This document shows, one piece after another, positions 1-6,842 of a stretch of 9,210 bases of DNA. Position numbers and translations under genes: made by a program. A model generated the notes under the pieces. That model was not told where the DNA came from, ran no database searches, and saw only the letters and a list, made by a program, of their open reading frames with translations. Source of the DNA: an uncultured Oscillospiraceae bacterium (GTDB lineage Bacteria; Bacillota; Clostridia; Oscillospirales; Oscillospiraceae); assembly GCA_944385455.1 (NCBI GenBank), contig CALWXI010000244.1:1-9210 (forward strand), in the 5' to 3' direction. Positions within the stretch are counted from its first letter, which is position 1. Every line of letters starts with the position of its first letter.

Positions 1-109
1 GGTGGAAGTCTGCTCTAAGTGTCACCCCTTCTTCACGGGTAAGCAGAAGCTGGTGGATACCGGCGGACGCGTGGCCAAGTTCAACAAGAAGTTCGGCCTG
101 GACAAGTAA
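1..109 (+). CDS. rpmE: 50S ribosomal protein L31, C-terminal part (5' end outside window)
   Basis: The reading frame from base 2 to the TAA at 107-109 encodes the last 35 residues of ribosomal protein L31. It contains VEVCSKCHPFFTGKQK followed by a tail ending FNKKFGLDK. The CxxC pair followed by HPFFTGKQ is the hallmark of bacterial L31. A CxxC here fits the zinc-binding (C+) form, whose other cysteines would lie in the missing N-terminal half. L31 sits on the large subunit at the intersubunit bridge near the central protuberance. A strong terminator follows after 19 nt, so rpmE ends its own transcription unit and is not simply the first gene of the operon downstream. Identity is very secure; only the zinc status depends on the missing part. 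Confidence 0.96.
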   Translation, partial: VEVCSKCHPFFTGKQKLVDTGGRVAKFNKKFGLDK

Positions 110-121
110 GTCTGACACGAT

Positions 122-158
122 CACAAACGGGTCTGCCCATGGGCAGACCCTTTTTGTG
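122..158 (+). terminator. Rho-independent terminator of rpmE
   Basis: A perfect inverted repeat, GGGTCTGCCC (129-138) and GGGCAGACCC (141-150), is followed directly by five T residues (151-155). The flanks CACAAA (122-127) and TTTGTG (153-158) are also complementary, so the hairpin can extend and could act in both directions. It lies 19 nt after the rpmE stop codon. Confidence 0.93.
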
Positions 159-185
159 TACTTTTGGCGCCGATGCGCATATACT
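157..185 (+). promoter_or_regulatory. Possible promoter of the flavin reductase-hflX-GNAT-yigZ operon
   Basis: TATACT at 180-185 is a good -10 element about 35 nt before the flavin reductase start. The best-spaced -35 candidate, TGTACT at 157-162 (17-nt spacer), matches the consensus poorly. Position after the rpmE terminator supports a promoter here, but the -35 half is weak. Confidence 0.4.
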
Positions 186-219
186 GAACAGTGCAAAAAC
201 ATCTGAGAGGAGACTGACC

Positions 220-729
220 ATGAACCTGCATCCCGTGGATATCCAGACCCAGGCGCCTGTCATTTTTCAATGTTTTCAGAAAAGGACTCCGCTGCTCACC
301 GCCGGAGACGACCGGGTGTGCAACACCATGACCATCGGCTGGGGCCAGCTGGGCACCCTTTGGAACCTGCCGGTGTGCACGGTCTATGTGCGGCCGGAGC
401 GATACACGTATCAGTTCATGGAGGCGCAGGACTACTTCACCGTCTCCTTCCTGCCCGAGGACCGGCGCGACGCGCTGCGGCTCTGCGGCAGCAAGAGCGG
501 ACGGGATCTGGACAAGATCGGCGCCTGCGGCCTTACGGTATGCCGGGGCGCGGGCAATGCCCCATTTTTTGGGGAGGCGGAGCTGGTGCTGGTGTGCAAA
601 AAGCTCTTTGCCCAGGATCTGACGCCGGAATCTGTCCGGGATGCCCGGGTGGACCGGTCCTACTCTCCGGCCATGGGGGGCTGGCACCGCATGTATACCG
701 GTGAAGTGGTGGAGGTCTACGCACGATAA
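220..729 (+). CDS. Flavin reductase-like (FMN-binding split-barrel) protein
   Basis: This 169-residue protein has the features of the flavin reductase-like domain family (flavoredoxin / DIM6-NTAB type), which binds FMN in a split beta-barrel and usually reduces flavin or another acceptor with NAD(P)H or a redox partner. Residues 35-63 (NTMTIGWGQLG, then VRPERYTY) match the usual FMN-phosphate-binding stretch, and GSKSGRDLDK (90-99) is a second family motif. The whole domain fits the usual length of about 160-190 residues. Start: the ATG at 220 follows GAGAGGAG at good spacing; a longer reading from 139 would begin inside the rpmE terminator and is rejected. It is soluble, with no signal peptide or membrane segment. 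It is the first gene of an operon with hflX 19 nt downstream. Substrate and physiological partner cannot be read from the sequence. Confidence 0.88.
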   Translation: MNLHPVDIQTQAPVIFQCFQKRTPLLTAGDDRVCNTMTIGWGQLGTLWNLPVCTVYVRPERYTYQFMEAQDYFTVSFLPEDRRDALRLCGSKSGRDLDKIGACGLTVCRGAGNAPFFGEAELVLVCKKLFAQDLTPESVRDARVDRSYSPAMGGWHRMYTGEVVEVYAR

Positions 730-748
730 CAAATCATAAGGAGCGGCT

Positions 749-2020
749 ATGCGAGAGACAGAAGAAGTACGAGACAAAGTGGTGCTGGTGGGGCTCAGCT
801 CCCCGGTGCTGAAAAAAGAGGAAAACGCTGACGAGGTCACCATGGAGGAGCTGGCCGCCCTGGTGGAGACCGCCGGTGCCGAGACGGTGGGGAGCATCCT
901 GCAGAACCGGCCCTCACCGGATCCCCGCAGCTTCATCGGCGAGGGAAAAGTGGAGGAGGTGCGGATGCTTTGCCAGGCCAGCGGTGCCACCATGGTGATC
1001 TTTGACAACGATCTCTCCCCTTCCCAGATGCGGGTCCTGACGGAAACACTGGGTGTCCAGGTGCTGGACCGATGCGGATTGATCCTGGATATCTTTGCCC
1101 AGCGGGCCAAGACCAAGGAGGGACGGCTCCAGGTGGAGCTGGCTCAGTACCAGTACCTGCTGCCCCGCCTGACGGGCATGTGGACCCATCTGGAGCGGCA
1201 GGCGGGCACCAGCGGCAAGGGACCCATCGGCTCCAAGGGGCCGGGCGAGACGCAGCTGGAGACAGACCGCCGCCACATTCACCGCAAGATCGACAAGCTT
1301 CGGGAGGATCTGGAGGACGTGCGCCGGGTCCGGGGGACCCAGCGCCAGCAGCGGCAGAAGAACGAGATCCCGGTGGTGGCCATCGTGGGTTATACCAACG
1401 CGGGAAAATCCACCCTGCTCAACCGCCTCACCGGCGCGGGCATCCCCGCCAACAACCGCCTCTTCGACACGCTGGACACCACCAGCCGCCTGCTTACCGT
1501 CAGTGACACGCTGGACGTGGTCATCAGCGACACCGTGGGGTTCATCCGCAAGCTGCCGCACCAGCTGGTGGAGGCCTTTAAGGCCACGCTGGAAGAGCTG
1601 GAGTATGCGGATCTTCTGCTGCATGTGGTGGATGTCTCCAATCCGGAGTGGCAGCAGCAGGTCCGGGTGGTGGAGGATCTGATCGTGGAGCTGGGGGCCA
1701 GCGACCTGCCCCGGATCAATGTCTACAATAAGTCCGACGCGGTACCGGCGGGGGAGATCCTGCCCCATGGAGAGGACATTTGTGCCATCTCCGCCCGCAC
1801 GGGAGAGGGGATCCCACGGCTGCTGGAGATGATTGACCGGCGGCTGGACCGGGGCACTCGCCGGTGTTTGCTGCACCTGCCCTATGATAAAGCCGGCCTT
1901 CTGGACATGCTGTACCGGGAGGCCAAGGTGGAGCAGGTGGAGTATGCCGACACCATCCAGGTCACAGCGGTGTGCACGCCCAAGGTGCTGGGCCGGGTGG
2001 AACCGTATATCAAGGAGTGA
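749..2020 (+). CDS. hflX: GTPase HflX (ribosome-associated)
   Basis: This 423-residue protein is HflX, a GTPase that binds the large ribosomal subunit; in studied bacteria it splits stalled or hibernating 70S ribosomes after heat or antibiotic stress. The N-terminal HflX domain (about 10-200) includes FIGEGKVEE (62-70) and the signature around LDRCGLILDIFAQRAKT (106-122), then the glycine-rich linker near 153-170 and a basic helix to about 205. The G domain follows: P-loop GYTNAGKS (214-221), switch I region FDTLDTTSR (239-247), DTVGF (261-265), NKSD (327-330) and SAR (348-350). All nucleotide-binding motifs are present, so it should be active. The start has AAGGAG seven to eight bases upstream. 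It is second in the operon, and the next gene begins 5 nt after its stop, implying coupling. Length is typical. Confidence 0.97.
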   Translation: MRETEEVRDKVVLVGLSSPVLKKEENADEVTMEELAALVETAGAETVGSILQNRPSPDPRSFIGEGKVEEVRMLCQASGATMVIFDNDLSPSQMRVLTETLGVQVLDRCGLILDIFAQRAKTKEGRLQVELAQYQYLLPRLTGMWTHLERQAGTSGKGPIGSKGPGETQLETDRRHIHRKIDKLREDLEDVRRVRGTQRQQRQKNEIPVVAIVGYTNAGKSTLLNRLTGAGIPANNRLFDTLDTTSRLLTVSDTLDVVISDTVGFIRKLPHQLVEAFKATLEELEYADLLLHVVDVSNPEWQQQVRVVEDLIVELGASDLPRINVYNKSDAVPAGEILPHGEDICAISARTGEGIPRLLEMIDRRLDRGTRRCLLHLPYDKAGLLDMLYREAKVEQVEYADTIQVTAVCTPKVLGRVEPYIKE

Positions 2021-2025
2021 GGCCG

Positions 2026-2577
2026 ATGGAACTGAAGACAGCGCGTCTGCTGCTGCGCCCCTTCCGTGAAACGGATGCCGGAGATGTATTCGCTTACGCG
2101 TCGGATCCCCGGGTGGGGATCATCGCCGGTTGGCCGCCGCATCAGAGCCGGGAGGAGAGCCTGCGGATCATCCAAACGGTGTTTGCAGCGCCGGGCGTAT
2201 TTGCCATGGTGCTGCGGGATACCGGGCGTGTGGTGGGTTCCGTGGGCTTTGTGGATGAACACCCGGCGGGGGACTGCCCGGATTGCCCGGACAATGAGCT
2301 GGGCTATGCCCTCTCCCCGGACTGCTGGGGGCGGGGACTGGTGCCGGAGGCGGTAAGAGCTGTGGCGGGATATGGCTTTACAGAGCTTGGCTTTCAGCGT
2401 ATCTGGTGCGGACATTATGCGGGAAACTGGCGCTCCGCCCGCTGCATGGGCAAGTGCGGCTTCCGCTATGCGTTTGCCCGTACCACTCGGGTGGAGCTGC
2501 TGGGCGAGGACCGGCAGACCTATTACTATCTGCTGACGGAGGAGGCGTGGCGTGGACGCATATCGGGTGCCCTTTGA
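2026..2577 (+). CDS. GNAT-family N-acetyltransferase (RimJ/RimL-like)
   Basis: This 183-residue protein is a GCN5-related acetyltransferase, transferring an acetyl group from acetyl-CoA to an amine. It opens with the typical LKTARLLLRPFRETDA (3-18). The acetyl-CoA-binding motif A is ELGYALSPDCWGRGLVPEAV (91-110), with the GRG turn at 102-104. The late motif NWRSARCMGKCGFRY (134-148) corresponds to the usual N-x-S-x(4)-K-x-GF. The layout resembles the RimJ/RimL group that modifies protein N-termini, but members of this group also act on small molecules and antibiotics, so the substrate is unknown. It is unusually cysteine-rich (84, 87, 100, 128, 140, 144). The ATG at 2026 lies 5 nt after hflX; GGAG inside the hflX stop region (near 2014-2017) probably serves as the ribosome binding site, implying translational coupling. 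The 3' end overlaps the next gene by 26 nt. Confidence 0.9.
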   Translation: MELKTARLLLRPFRETDAGDVFAYASDPRVGIIAGWPPHQSREESLRIIQTVFAAPGVFAMVLRDTGRVVGSVGFVDEHPAGDCPDCPDNELGYALSPDCWGRGLVPEAVRAVAGYGFTELGFQRIWCGHYAGNWRSARCMGKCGFRYAFARTTRVELLGEDRQTYYYLLTEEAWRGRISGAL

Positions 2578-3187
2578 GGACGGAGAGAGCGAATTTGTGG
2601 AAAAACGGTCCCGCTTCATCAGCCACATCTGGCACGTGGAGAGTGAGGCAGAGGCGCGGAAATGCATTGAGGAGACGAAAAAACAGTATTACGATGCCAG
2701 GCATAACTGCTGGTGCTACCGCCTGCATGACAGCGGCGTGGTCCGGTATTCCGATGACGGAGAGCCCCAGGGCACGGCGGGCCAGCCCATGCTGAATGTG
2801 TTTGAGCGTGAGCGGATCCAGGATGTGTGCTGCGTGGTGACCCGGTATTTCGGCGGGATCCTGCTGGGGGCCGGCGGCCTGACCCGGGCCTATGCCCGGG
2901 GCGCCAAGGACGCCCTGGACGCCGTGGGCGCGGCCACCATGAGCCTTTGGACGCTGTGGGACGTGCCGTGTACATATCCGCTGCTGGAGCGGATAAAGCT
3001 GGAGATCACGGGCTGCGGCGGTGTGGTCCGGGATGCGGAGTACGGTGCCGGGGTGGTGCTGCGGGCGGCCTTTCCCGCCGGCGGCGCGGAGCGGTTCGCA
3101 CCCCGGCTGACGGAGCTTTCCGCGGGCGGCCTTTCCATGCAGGAGGCGGGACAGGAGTTTCTGCCCGGCCCCCGGGAGCAGACATAA
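2552..3187 (+). CDS. yigZ: YigZ/IMPACT-family protein (UPF0029)
   Basis: This 211-residue protein belongs to the YigZ/YvyE (IMPACT N-terminal domain) family. Residues 12-130 carry the family core: KRSRFISHI (18-26), ARHNCWCYRL (49-58), SDDGEPQGTAGQPM (67-80) and VVTRYFGGILLGAGGLTRAY (95-114). Residues from about 139 to 200 fit the small C-terminal ferredoxin-like DUF1949 domain. Bacterial members have no firmly established biochemical role; the eukaryotic relatives IMPACT/Yih1 act on translational stress signalling through Gcn1. Start: the GTG at 2552, preceded by GGAGGAGG (2538-2545) with 6-nt spacing, gives the expected N-terminus and lies inside the GNAT gene. It is the last gene of the operon, and the stop codon runs straight into the terminator. 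Function remains open. Confidence 0.93.
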   Translation: MDAYRVPFEDGESEFVEKRSRFISHIWHVESEAEARKCIEETKKQYYDARHNCWCYRLHDSGVVRYSDDGEPQGTAGQPMLNVFERERIQDVCCVVTRYFGGILLGAGGLTRAYARGAKDALDAVGAATMSLWTLWDVPCTYPLLERIKLEITGCGGVVRDAEYGAGVVLRAAFPAGGAERFAPRLTELSAGGLSMQEAGQEFLPGPREQT

Positions 3188-3226
3188 AAAAGCAGCACCG
3201 GACTTGCGGGTCCGGTGCTGCTTTTT
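3187..3226. terminator. Bidirectional terminator between the yigZ operon and the convergent dehydrogenase gene
   Basis: A perfect stem pairs AAAAAGCAGCACCGGAC (3187-3203) with GTCCGGTGCTGCTTTTT (3210-3226), with loop TTGCGG. The A-run on one side and T-run on the other make it functional on both strands. It starts at the last base of the yigZ stop and lies 12 nt beyond the stop of the convergent dehydrogenase gene, so it can terminate both. Confidence 0.95.
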
Positions 3227-3238
3227 AAATGGCAGCGC

Positions 3239-4027
3239 TCAGTGCAGGATCAGGCCGCCGGTGACATTGATGCCCTGGCCGGTCATATTGTCGGCGAAGG
3301 GAGAGGAGAGGTAGAGGAACATCCGGGCCACGTCTTCCTCGGTCTGGGGACGCTTGAGGGGGATACCGGAGATGCGCTCGTTCCAGTAGGCGTCGGGGTC
3401 GCCGCCGGCCTGCTTCACGTCATCCAGGAGCTTGTCCCAGATGCGGGTGTGGACGATGCCGGGGCAGACGCAGTTGACGTTGATGTTGTAGGGCGCGGCG
3501 TATTTGGCAATGGCCTGGGTCATGCCGGTGACGGCAAACTTGGAGGCGGTGTAGGCAATGTTGGTGGGATAGCCCTCCTTACCGGACATGGAGGACATGT
3601 TCACGATCTTGCCGGAGCGGTTGGGGATCATCACCCGCAGCACCGCCTGGTCCACCAGGAAGGTGCCCTTGGCGTTGACGTCCATCATGAAGTCATAGAT
3701 CTCCTCCGGCATCTCCAGGAAATCCACTTTGGTGCTGGCACCGGCGATGTTGTTGAGGATATCGATGCGGCCGAAGGCTTCCAGTGCGGCGGCCACCATG
3801 GCGTCCACCTCGGATTTGACAGTGACGTCGCACTTGCAGAAGGCGGTCTTGACGCCGAACTTGGCGGCGATGTCAGCGGCGGTCTGTTCCGCAGCCGCGG
3901 CATCCATATCCGCTACCATCACGTTGGCACCGGCCTGAGCCAGCAGCATAGAGGTGGTGCGGCCCATTCCGCCGCCTCCGCCGGTGACAACGGCATTCTT
4001 ACCCTGCAGAGAGATTTCAACGCCCAT
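3239..4027 (-). CDS. Short-chain dehydrogenase/reductase (classical SDR)
   Basis: This 262-residue protein is a complete classical SDR, a soluble NAD(P)-dependent oxidoreductase. The cofactor glycine motif is TGGGGGMG (15-22), NNIAG at 92-96 replaces the more usual NNAG, and the catalytic residues are N118, S146, Y159 and K163 (YTASK). The PG motif is at 189-190. An aspartate at the end of the second strand (D40, in VADMD) predicts preference for NAD(H) over NADP(H). Residues 195-222 form the longer substrate-lid region seen in sugar- and polyol-type SDRs. The end, MTGQGINVTGG, is typical. Substrate cannot be assigned: sugar alcohol, sugar acid, diol and 3-oxoacyl substrates are all possible. 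AAGGAAG upstream of the ATG is a good binding site. The gene lies directly downstream of an AraC regulator on the same strand. Confidence 0.93.
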   Translation of the reverse strand: MGVEISLQGKNAVVTGGGGGMGRTTSMLLAQAGANVMVADMDAAAAEQTAADIAAKFGVKTAFCKCDVTVKSEVDAMVAAALEAFGRIDILNNIAGASTKVDFLEMPEEIYDFMMDVNAKGTFLVDQAVLRVMIPNRSGKIVNMSSMSGKEGYPTNIAYTASKFAVTGMTQAIAKYAAPYNINVNCVCPGIVHTRIWDKLLDDVKQAGGDPDAYWNERISGIPLKRPQTEEDVARMFLYLSSPFADNMTGQGINVTGGLILH

Positions 4028-4054
4028 AGTAATACTTCCTTTCTTTCATTGCTT

Positions 4055-4118
4055 CCCGCCGGAGAGCGGGTCCTTCTGCACATACGATAGCATATCTCGG
4101 GAGAAAATGCCATGCCAA
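4055..4118 (-). promoter_or_regulatory. Probable promoter and leader of the dehydrogenase gene
   Basis: On the minus strand TTGGCA (4118-4113) and TATGCT (4094-4089) are separated by 18 nt, about 60 nt before the dehydrogenase start. The -35 is close to consensus and the -10 only fair, which would fit an activated promoter. A small hairpin, CCCGC (4055-4059) with GCGGG (4066-4070), lies in the leader. The AraC regulator encoded just upstream is the natural candidate activator. Confidence 0.5.
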
Positions 4119-4144
4119 TTCCCGCAGCGTGGATTTCAAATGGC

Positions 4145-4177
4145 AAACAAAAACGGACCTGCCTCGGGGCAGGTCCG
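4145..4177 (-). terminator. Terminator of the AraC-family regulator gene
   Basis: CGGACCTGCC (4154-4163) and GGCAGGTCCG (4168-4177) form a perfect 10-bp stem with a 4-nt loop. Read on the minus strand it is followed by GTTTTTGTTTG (4155-4145). It lies 7 nt after the regulator's stop codon and separates the regulator from the dehydrogenase gene. Confidence 0.93.
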
Positions 4178-4184
4178 CTGGTGT

Positions 4185-5060
4185 TTACTGCGCGCGCATG
4201 CCGGGGAGCTGGCGGCGGTATTCCTCGGGGCTGATGCCGGTGGCCTTTTTGAAGGCCTTGTAGAAGTTGCTGTAGTTGTGATATCCCACCCGCTCGGCGA
4301 TCTGCATGATCTCGATGTTTTCGAACATCAGCTGCTTGGCCCGGCCGATCCGTTTTTCGATGATATAACTCACCAGAGAGGAGCCGGTGACCGTTTTGAA
4401 AAGCTTGCTCACATAGGTGACGCTGTAATTGTACTGCTGGGCGATCTGCTGGAGAGAGAGGGGCTCGGCCAGATTCTCCTCCACATAATGGAGGATGGCG
4501 CCCACCAGGCGGATGTGCTGGAGGCCGGTGGTGTCCGCACCTATCTCCAGCTGCATGTCACAGTACAGACACCCCAGGATGCGGTGCACGATGGAACCGG
4601 CGATGACCTGCTCGCCCGGGGAATTGCCCAGCTGCCGGATTTCTTCGATCATGCGCAGGTATTTTTGCAGCTGCAGCATGTCCAGATGCATGATGGGGTA
4701 GTTGGGGTTCTGATTGGAGAACATGAGATAGAGATTGGCATTTTTTTTGGAGTAATTCCCCAGGATCCGGGGCTCGATGCCGATGCAGAACCGCGCGTGG
4801 CCGTCATTGCAGGGATAGTCCATGATGTGATTTTCAAACATCCGGCAGAAAATGATGTCTCCCTTACGCACCGCATAGGGGACATTCCCCTGAAGATAGG
4901 CGGCGTCCTGCTCTCCCAGATAGAAGGTGACTTCGTAATAATCGTGATAATGGTAGTAAAAGCTGTCGTTGGCACCGTGATCGTGCATCTTGGCATGAAA
5001 GTCGTTTTCCGAGATCAGCAGAGACAGCTTGGAGAGCAGCCTGGGGTCCTGGGCCTGCAT
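4185..5060 (-). CDS. AraC-family transcriptional regulator with N-terminal cupin-like sensor
   Basis: This 291-residue protein has the standard AraC architecture. An N-terminal cupin-type ligand-binding region spans about 15-90 (HYHDYYEVTFYLGEQ at 37-51, VRKGDIIFC at 64-72). The C-terminal double helix-turn-helix domain spans about 183-285: first helix pair around LSLQQIAQQYNYSVTYVSKLFK (201-222), second around IMQIAERVGYHNYSNFYKAFKKATG (251-275), ending GISPEEYRR. The N-terminal half usually senses a sugar or small organic ligand; none can be named. Start: ATG at 5060, with GGAGG (5074-5070) nine bases upstream. A longer reading from 5141 is rejected because it would begin upstream of the promoter at 5128-5100. 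It lies upstream of and on the same strand as an SDR gene, which it probably regulates, although its own terminator separates them. Confidence 0.94.
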   Translation of the reverse strand: MQAQDPRLLSKLSLLISENDFHAKMHDHGANDSFYYHYHDYYEVTFYLGEQDAAYLQGNVPYAVRKGDIIFCRMFENHIMDYPCNDGHARFCIGIEPRILGNYSKKNANLYLMFSNQNPNYPIMHLDMLQLQKYLRMIEEIRQLGNSPGEQVIAGSIVHRILGCLYCDMQLEIGADTTGLQHIRLVGAILHYVEENLAEPLSLQQIAQQYNYSVTYVSKLFKTVTGSSLVSYIIEKRIGRAKQLMFENIEIMQIAERVGYHNYSNFYKAFKKATGISPEEYRRQLPGMRAQ

Positions 5061-5099
5061 GACGATCCACCTCCGTCCTTTCAAATCTTGTACCGCAGT

Positions 5100-5128
5100 A
5101 TTATACGCCAGAACCCCGGGACAGTCAA
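5100..5128 (-). promoter_or_regulatory. Sigma-A-type promoter of the AraC-family regulator
   Basis: TTGACT (5128-5123) and TATAAT (5105-5100) on the minus strand are separated by exactly 17 nt. That is five of six matches at -35 and a perfect -10. The predicted start of transcription is near 5093, about 33 nt before the ATG at 5060. This strong promoter suggests the regulator is made constitutively or is repressed rather than activated. Confidence 0.88.
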
Positions 5129-5168
5129 AAGATTTTTGCATATCCGGCGGAAAAATGCCGGATTGCAG

Positions 5169-5208
5169 AAAAAGCTCCGCCTCCGGCCGGGAAAGCCGGG
5201 GACGGAGC
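5169..5208 (-). terminator. Terminator of the aminotransferase gene
   Basis: A 14-nt arm (5174-5187) pairs with 5195-5208; the outer GCTCCG/CGGAGC and inner CCGGC/GCCGG segments pair, with one mismatch and one wobble between them. On the minus strand it is followed by TTTTT (5173-5169). It lies 5 nt past the stop codon. Confidence 0.85.
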
Positions 5209-5213
5209 GAGGC

Positions 5214-6389
<1,176 letters not shown>

Positions 6390-6456
6390 AACAGGGGACC
6401 TCCTTGTATGCAGCCGCCGCAGCCGGCGGAAGGGTTGCCGTAAATGGAACCATATC

Positions 6457-6486
6457 ATTATATATCCGCGGCCCATCCGGATGCAA
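6457..6486 (-). promoter_or_regulatory. Promoter of the aminotransferase gene
   Basis: TTGCAT (6486-6481) and TATAAT (6462-6457) on the minus strand are separated by 18 nt. Transcription would start near 6450, leaving a leader of about 60 nt before the ATG at 6389. The -10 is perfect and the -35 fair. Confidence 0.72.
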
Positions 6487-6490
6487 GAGG

Positions 6491-6508
6491 CTGCCGGGTC
6501 ACCGGCAG
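6491..6508. repeat. Perfect inverted repeat next to the aminotransferase -35 box
   Basis: CTGCCGG (6491-6497) and CCGGCAG (6502-6508) form a perfect 7-bp dyad around GTCA. It lies 4 bp upstream of the -35 box of the aminotransferase promoter. There is no T-run on either side, so it is not a terminator. It could be a regulator binding site; no repeat of it was seen elsewhere in the window. Confidence 0.6.
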
Positions 6509-6574
6509 ATAAAAGACTCCGCCGCAAGCGTGCACTGTGGCTGCAGCGGACTGGCGGGGCAGACTTCCGCAGAC

Positions 6575-6612
6575 AAAAAAGACGCCGGAGCAAAGCGAAC
6601 TTTACTCCGACG
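6575..6612 (-). terminator. Terminator of the tRNA-Arg gene
   Basis: A fully paired 13-bp stem (with G-T wobbles) joins 6583-6595 and 6600-6612 around a 4-nt loop that reads TTCG on the minus strand. It is followed on that strand by TC and six T residues (6580-6575). The stem begins at the base right after the encoded CCA. Confidence 0.94.
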
Positions 6613-6689
6613 TGGTACGCCGTGAGGGATTCGAACCCCCGGCCTTCTGGTCCGTAGCCAGACGCTCTATCCAGCTGAGCTAACGGCGC
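6613..6689 (-). tRNA. tRNA-Arg, anticodon ACG, CCA encoded
   Basis: The minus strand folds into a complete 77-nt cloverleaf. The acceptor GCGCCGT pairs with ACGGCGT, followed by discriminator A and CCA. The D-arm is GCTC/GAGC with loop AGCTGGATA. The anticodon stem TCTGG/CCAGA encloses loop CTACGGA, so the anticodon is ACG, expected to be edited to ICG by TadA to read CGU, CGC and CGA arginine codons. The variable loop is AGGCC and the T-arm GGGGG/CCCTC encloses TTCGAAT. The first acceptor pair is G1-U72 rather than the usual G-C. A promoter lies upstream and a terminator directly follows, so it is a single-gene unit. Confidence 0.97.
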
Positions 6690-6711
6690 GTGTCTCGCAG
6701 ACAGCTTAGTT

Positions 6712-6740
6712 ATAATAGCACGGCTTCACTTGAAATGCAA
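6712..6740 (-). promoter_or_regulatory. Promoter of the tRNA-Arg gene
   Basis: TTGCAT (6740-6735) and TATTAT (6717-6712) on the minus strand are separated by 17 nt, with the mature tRNA 5' end 22 nt beyond the -10. An A/T-tract stretch (6746-6769) lies directly upstream and resembles an UP element, as expected for a stable-RNA promoter. Confidence 0.65.
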
Positions 6741-6776
6741 GCCCCTTTTTCAAAAAATTTCACTTTTTTGGAGCTC

Positions 6777-6805
6777 TTGTAAAACCGCTGTTTTTGTGGT
6801 ATTGT
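6777..6805 (+). promoter_or_regulatory. Probable promoter of the DivIVA-like gene
   Basis: TTGTAA (6777-6782) and TATTGT (6800-6805) are separated by 17 nt, about 38 nt before the chosen start codon. Matches are moderate (four of six at -35, five of six at -10). It is divergent from the tRNA promoter, and both share the A/T-rich stretch at 6746-6769. Confidence 0.55.
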
Positions 6806-6842
6806 AACAGCAATTGAAAGACCAGAGAAAGCGGTGGGAATC

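Noticed and set aside
139..219. N-terminal extension of the flavin reductase from 139
   Set aside because: The ATG at 139 is in the loop of the rpmE terminator hairpin and upstream of the candidate -10 element.
121..1116. Minus-strand open frame opposite the flavin reductase and hflX genes
   Set aside because: No recognisable domain. It overlaps the rpmE terminator and two well-supported genes, and another minus-strand frame at 914-1876 opposite hflX is equally unconvincing.
5061..5141. N-terminal extension of the AraC regulator starting at 5141
   Set aside because: The codon at 5141 lies upstream of the -35 element (5128-5123), so it would not be in the mRNA. The ATG at 5060 has GGAGG nine bases away.
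5143..5162. Small hairpin TCCGGC/GCCGGA between the aminotransferase terminator and the AraC promoter
   Set aside because: Only 6 bp with no T-run directly after it, and a better terminator lies at 5169-5208; probably incidental.
6390..6593. N-terminal extension of the aminotransferase starting at 6593
   Set aside because: It would cross the promoter at 6457-6486 and part of the tRNA terminator, and the ATG at 6389 has a perfect AAGGAGGT site and the expected N-terminus.
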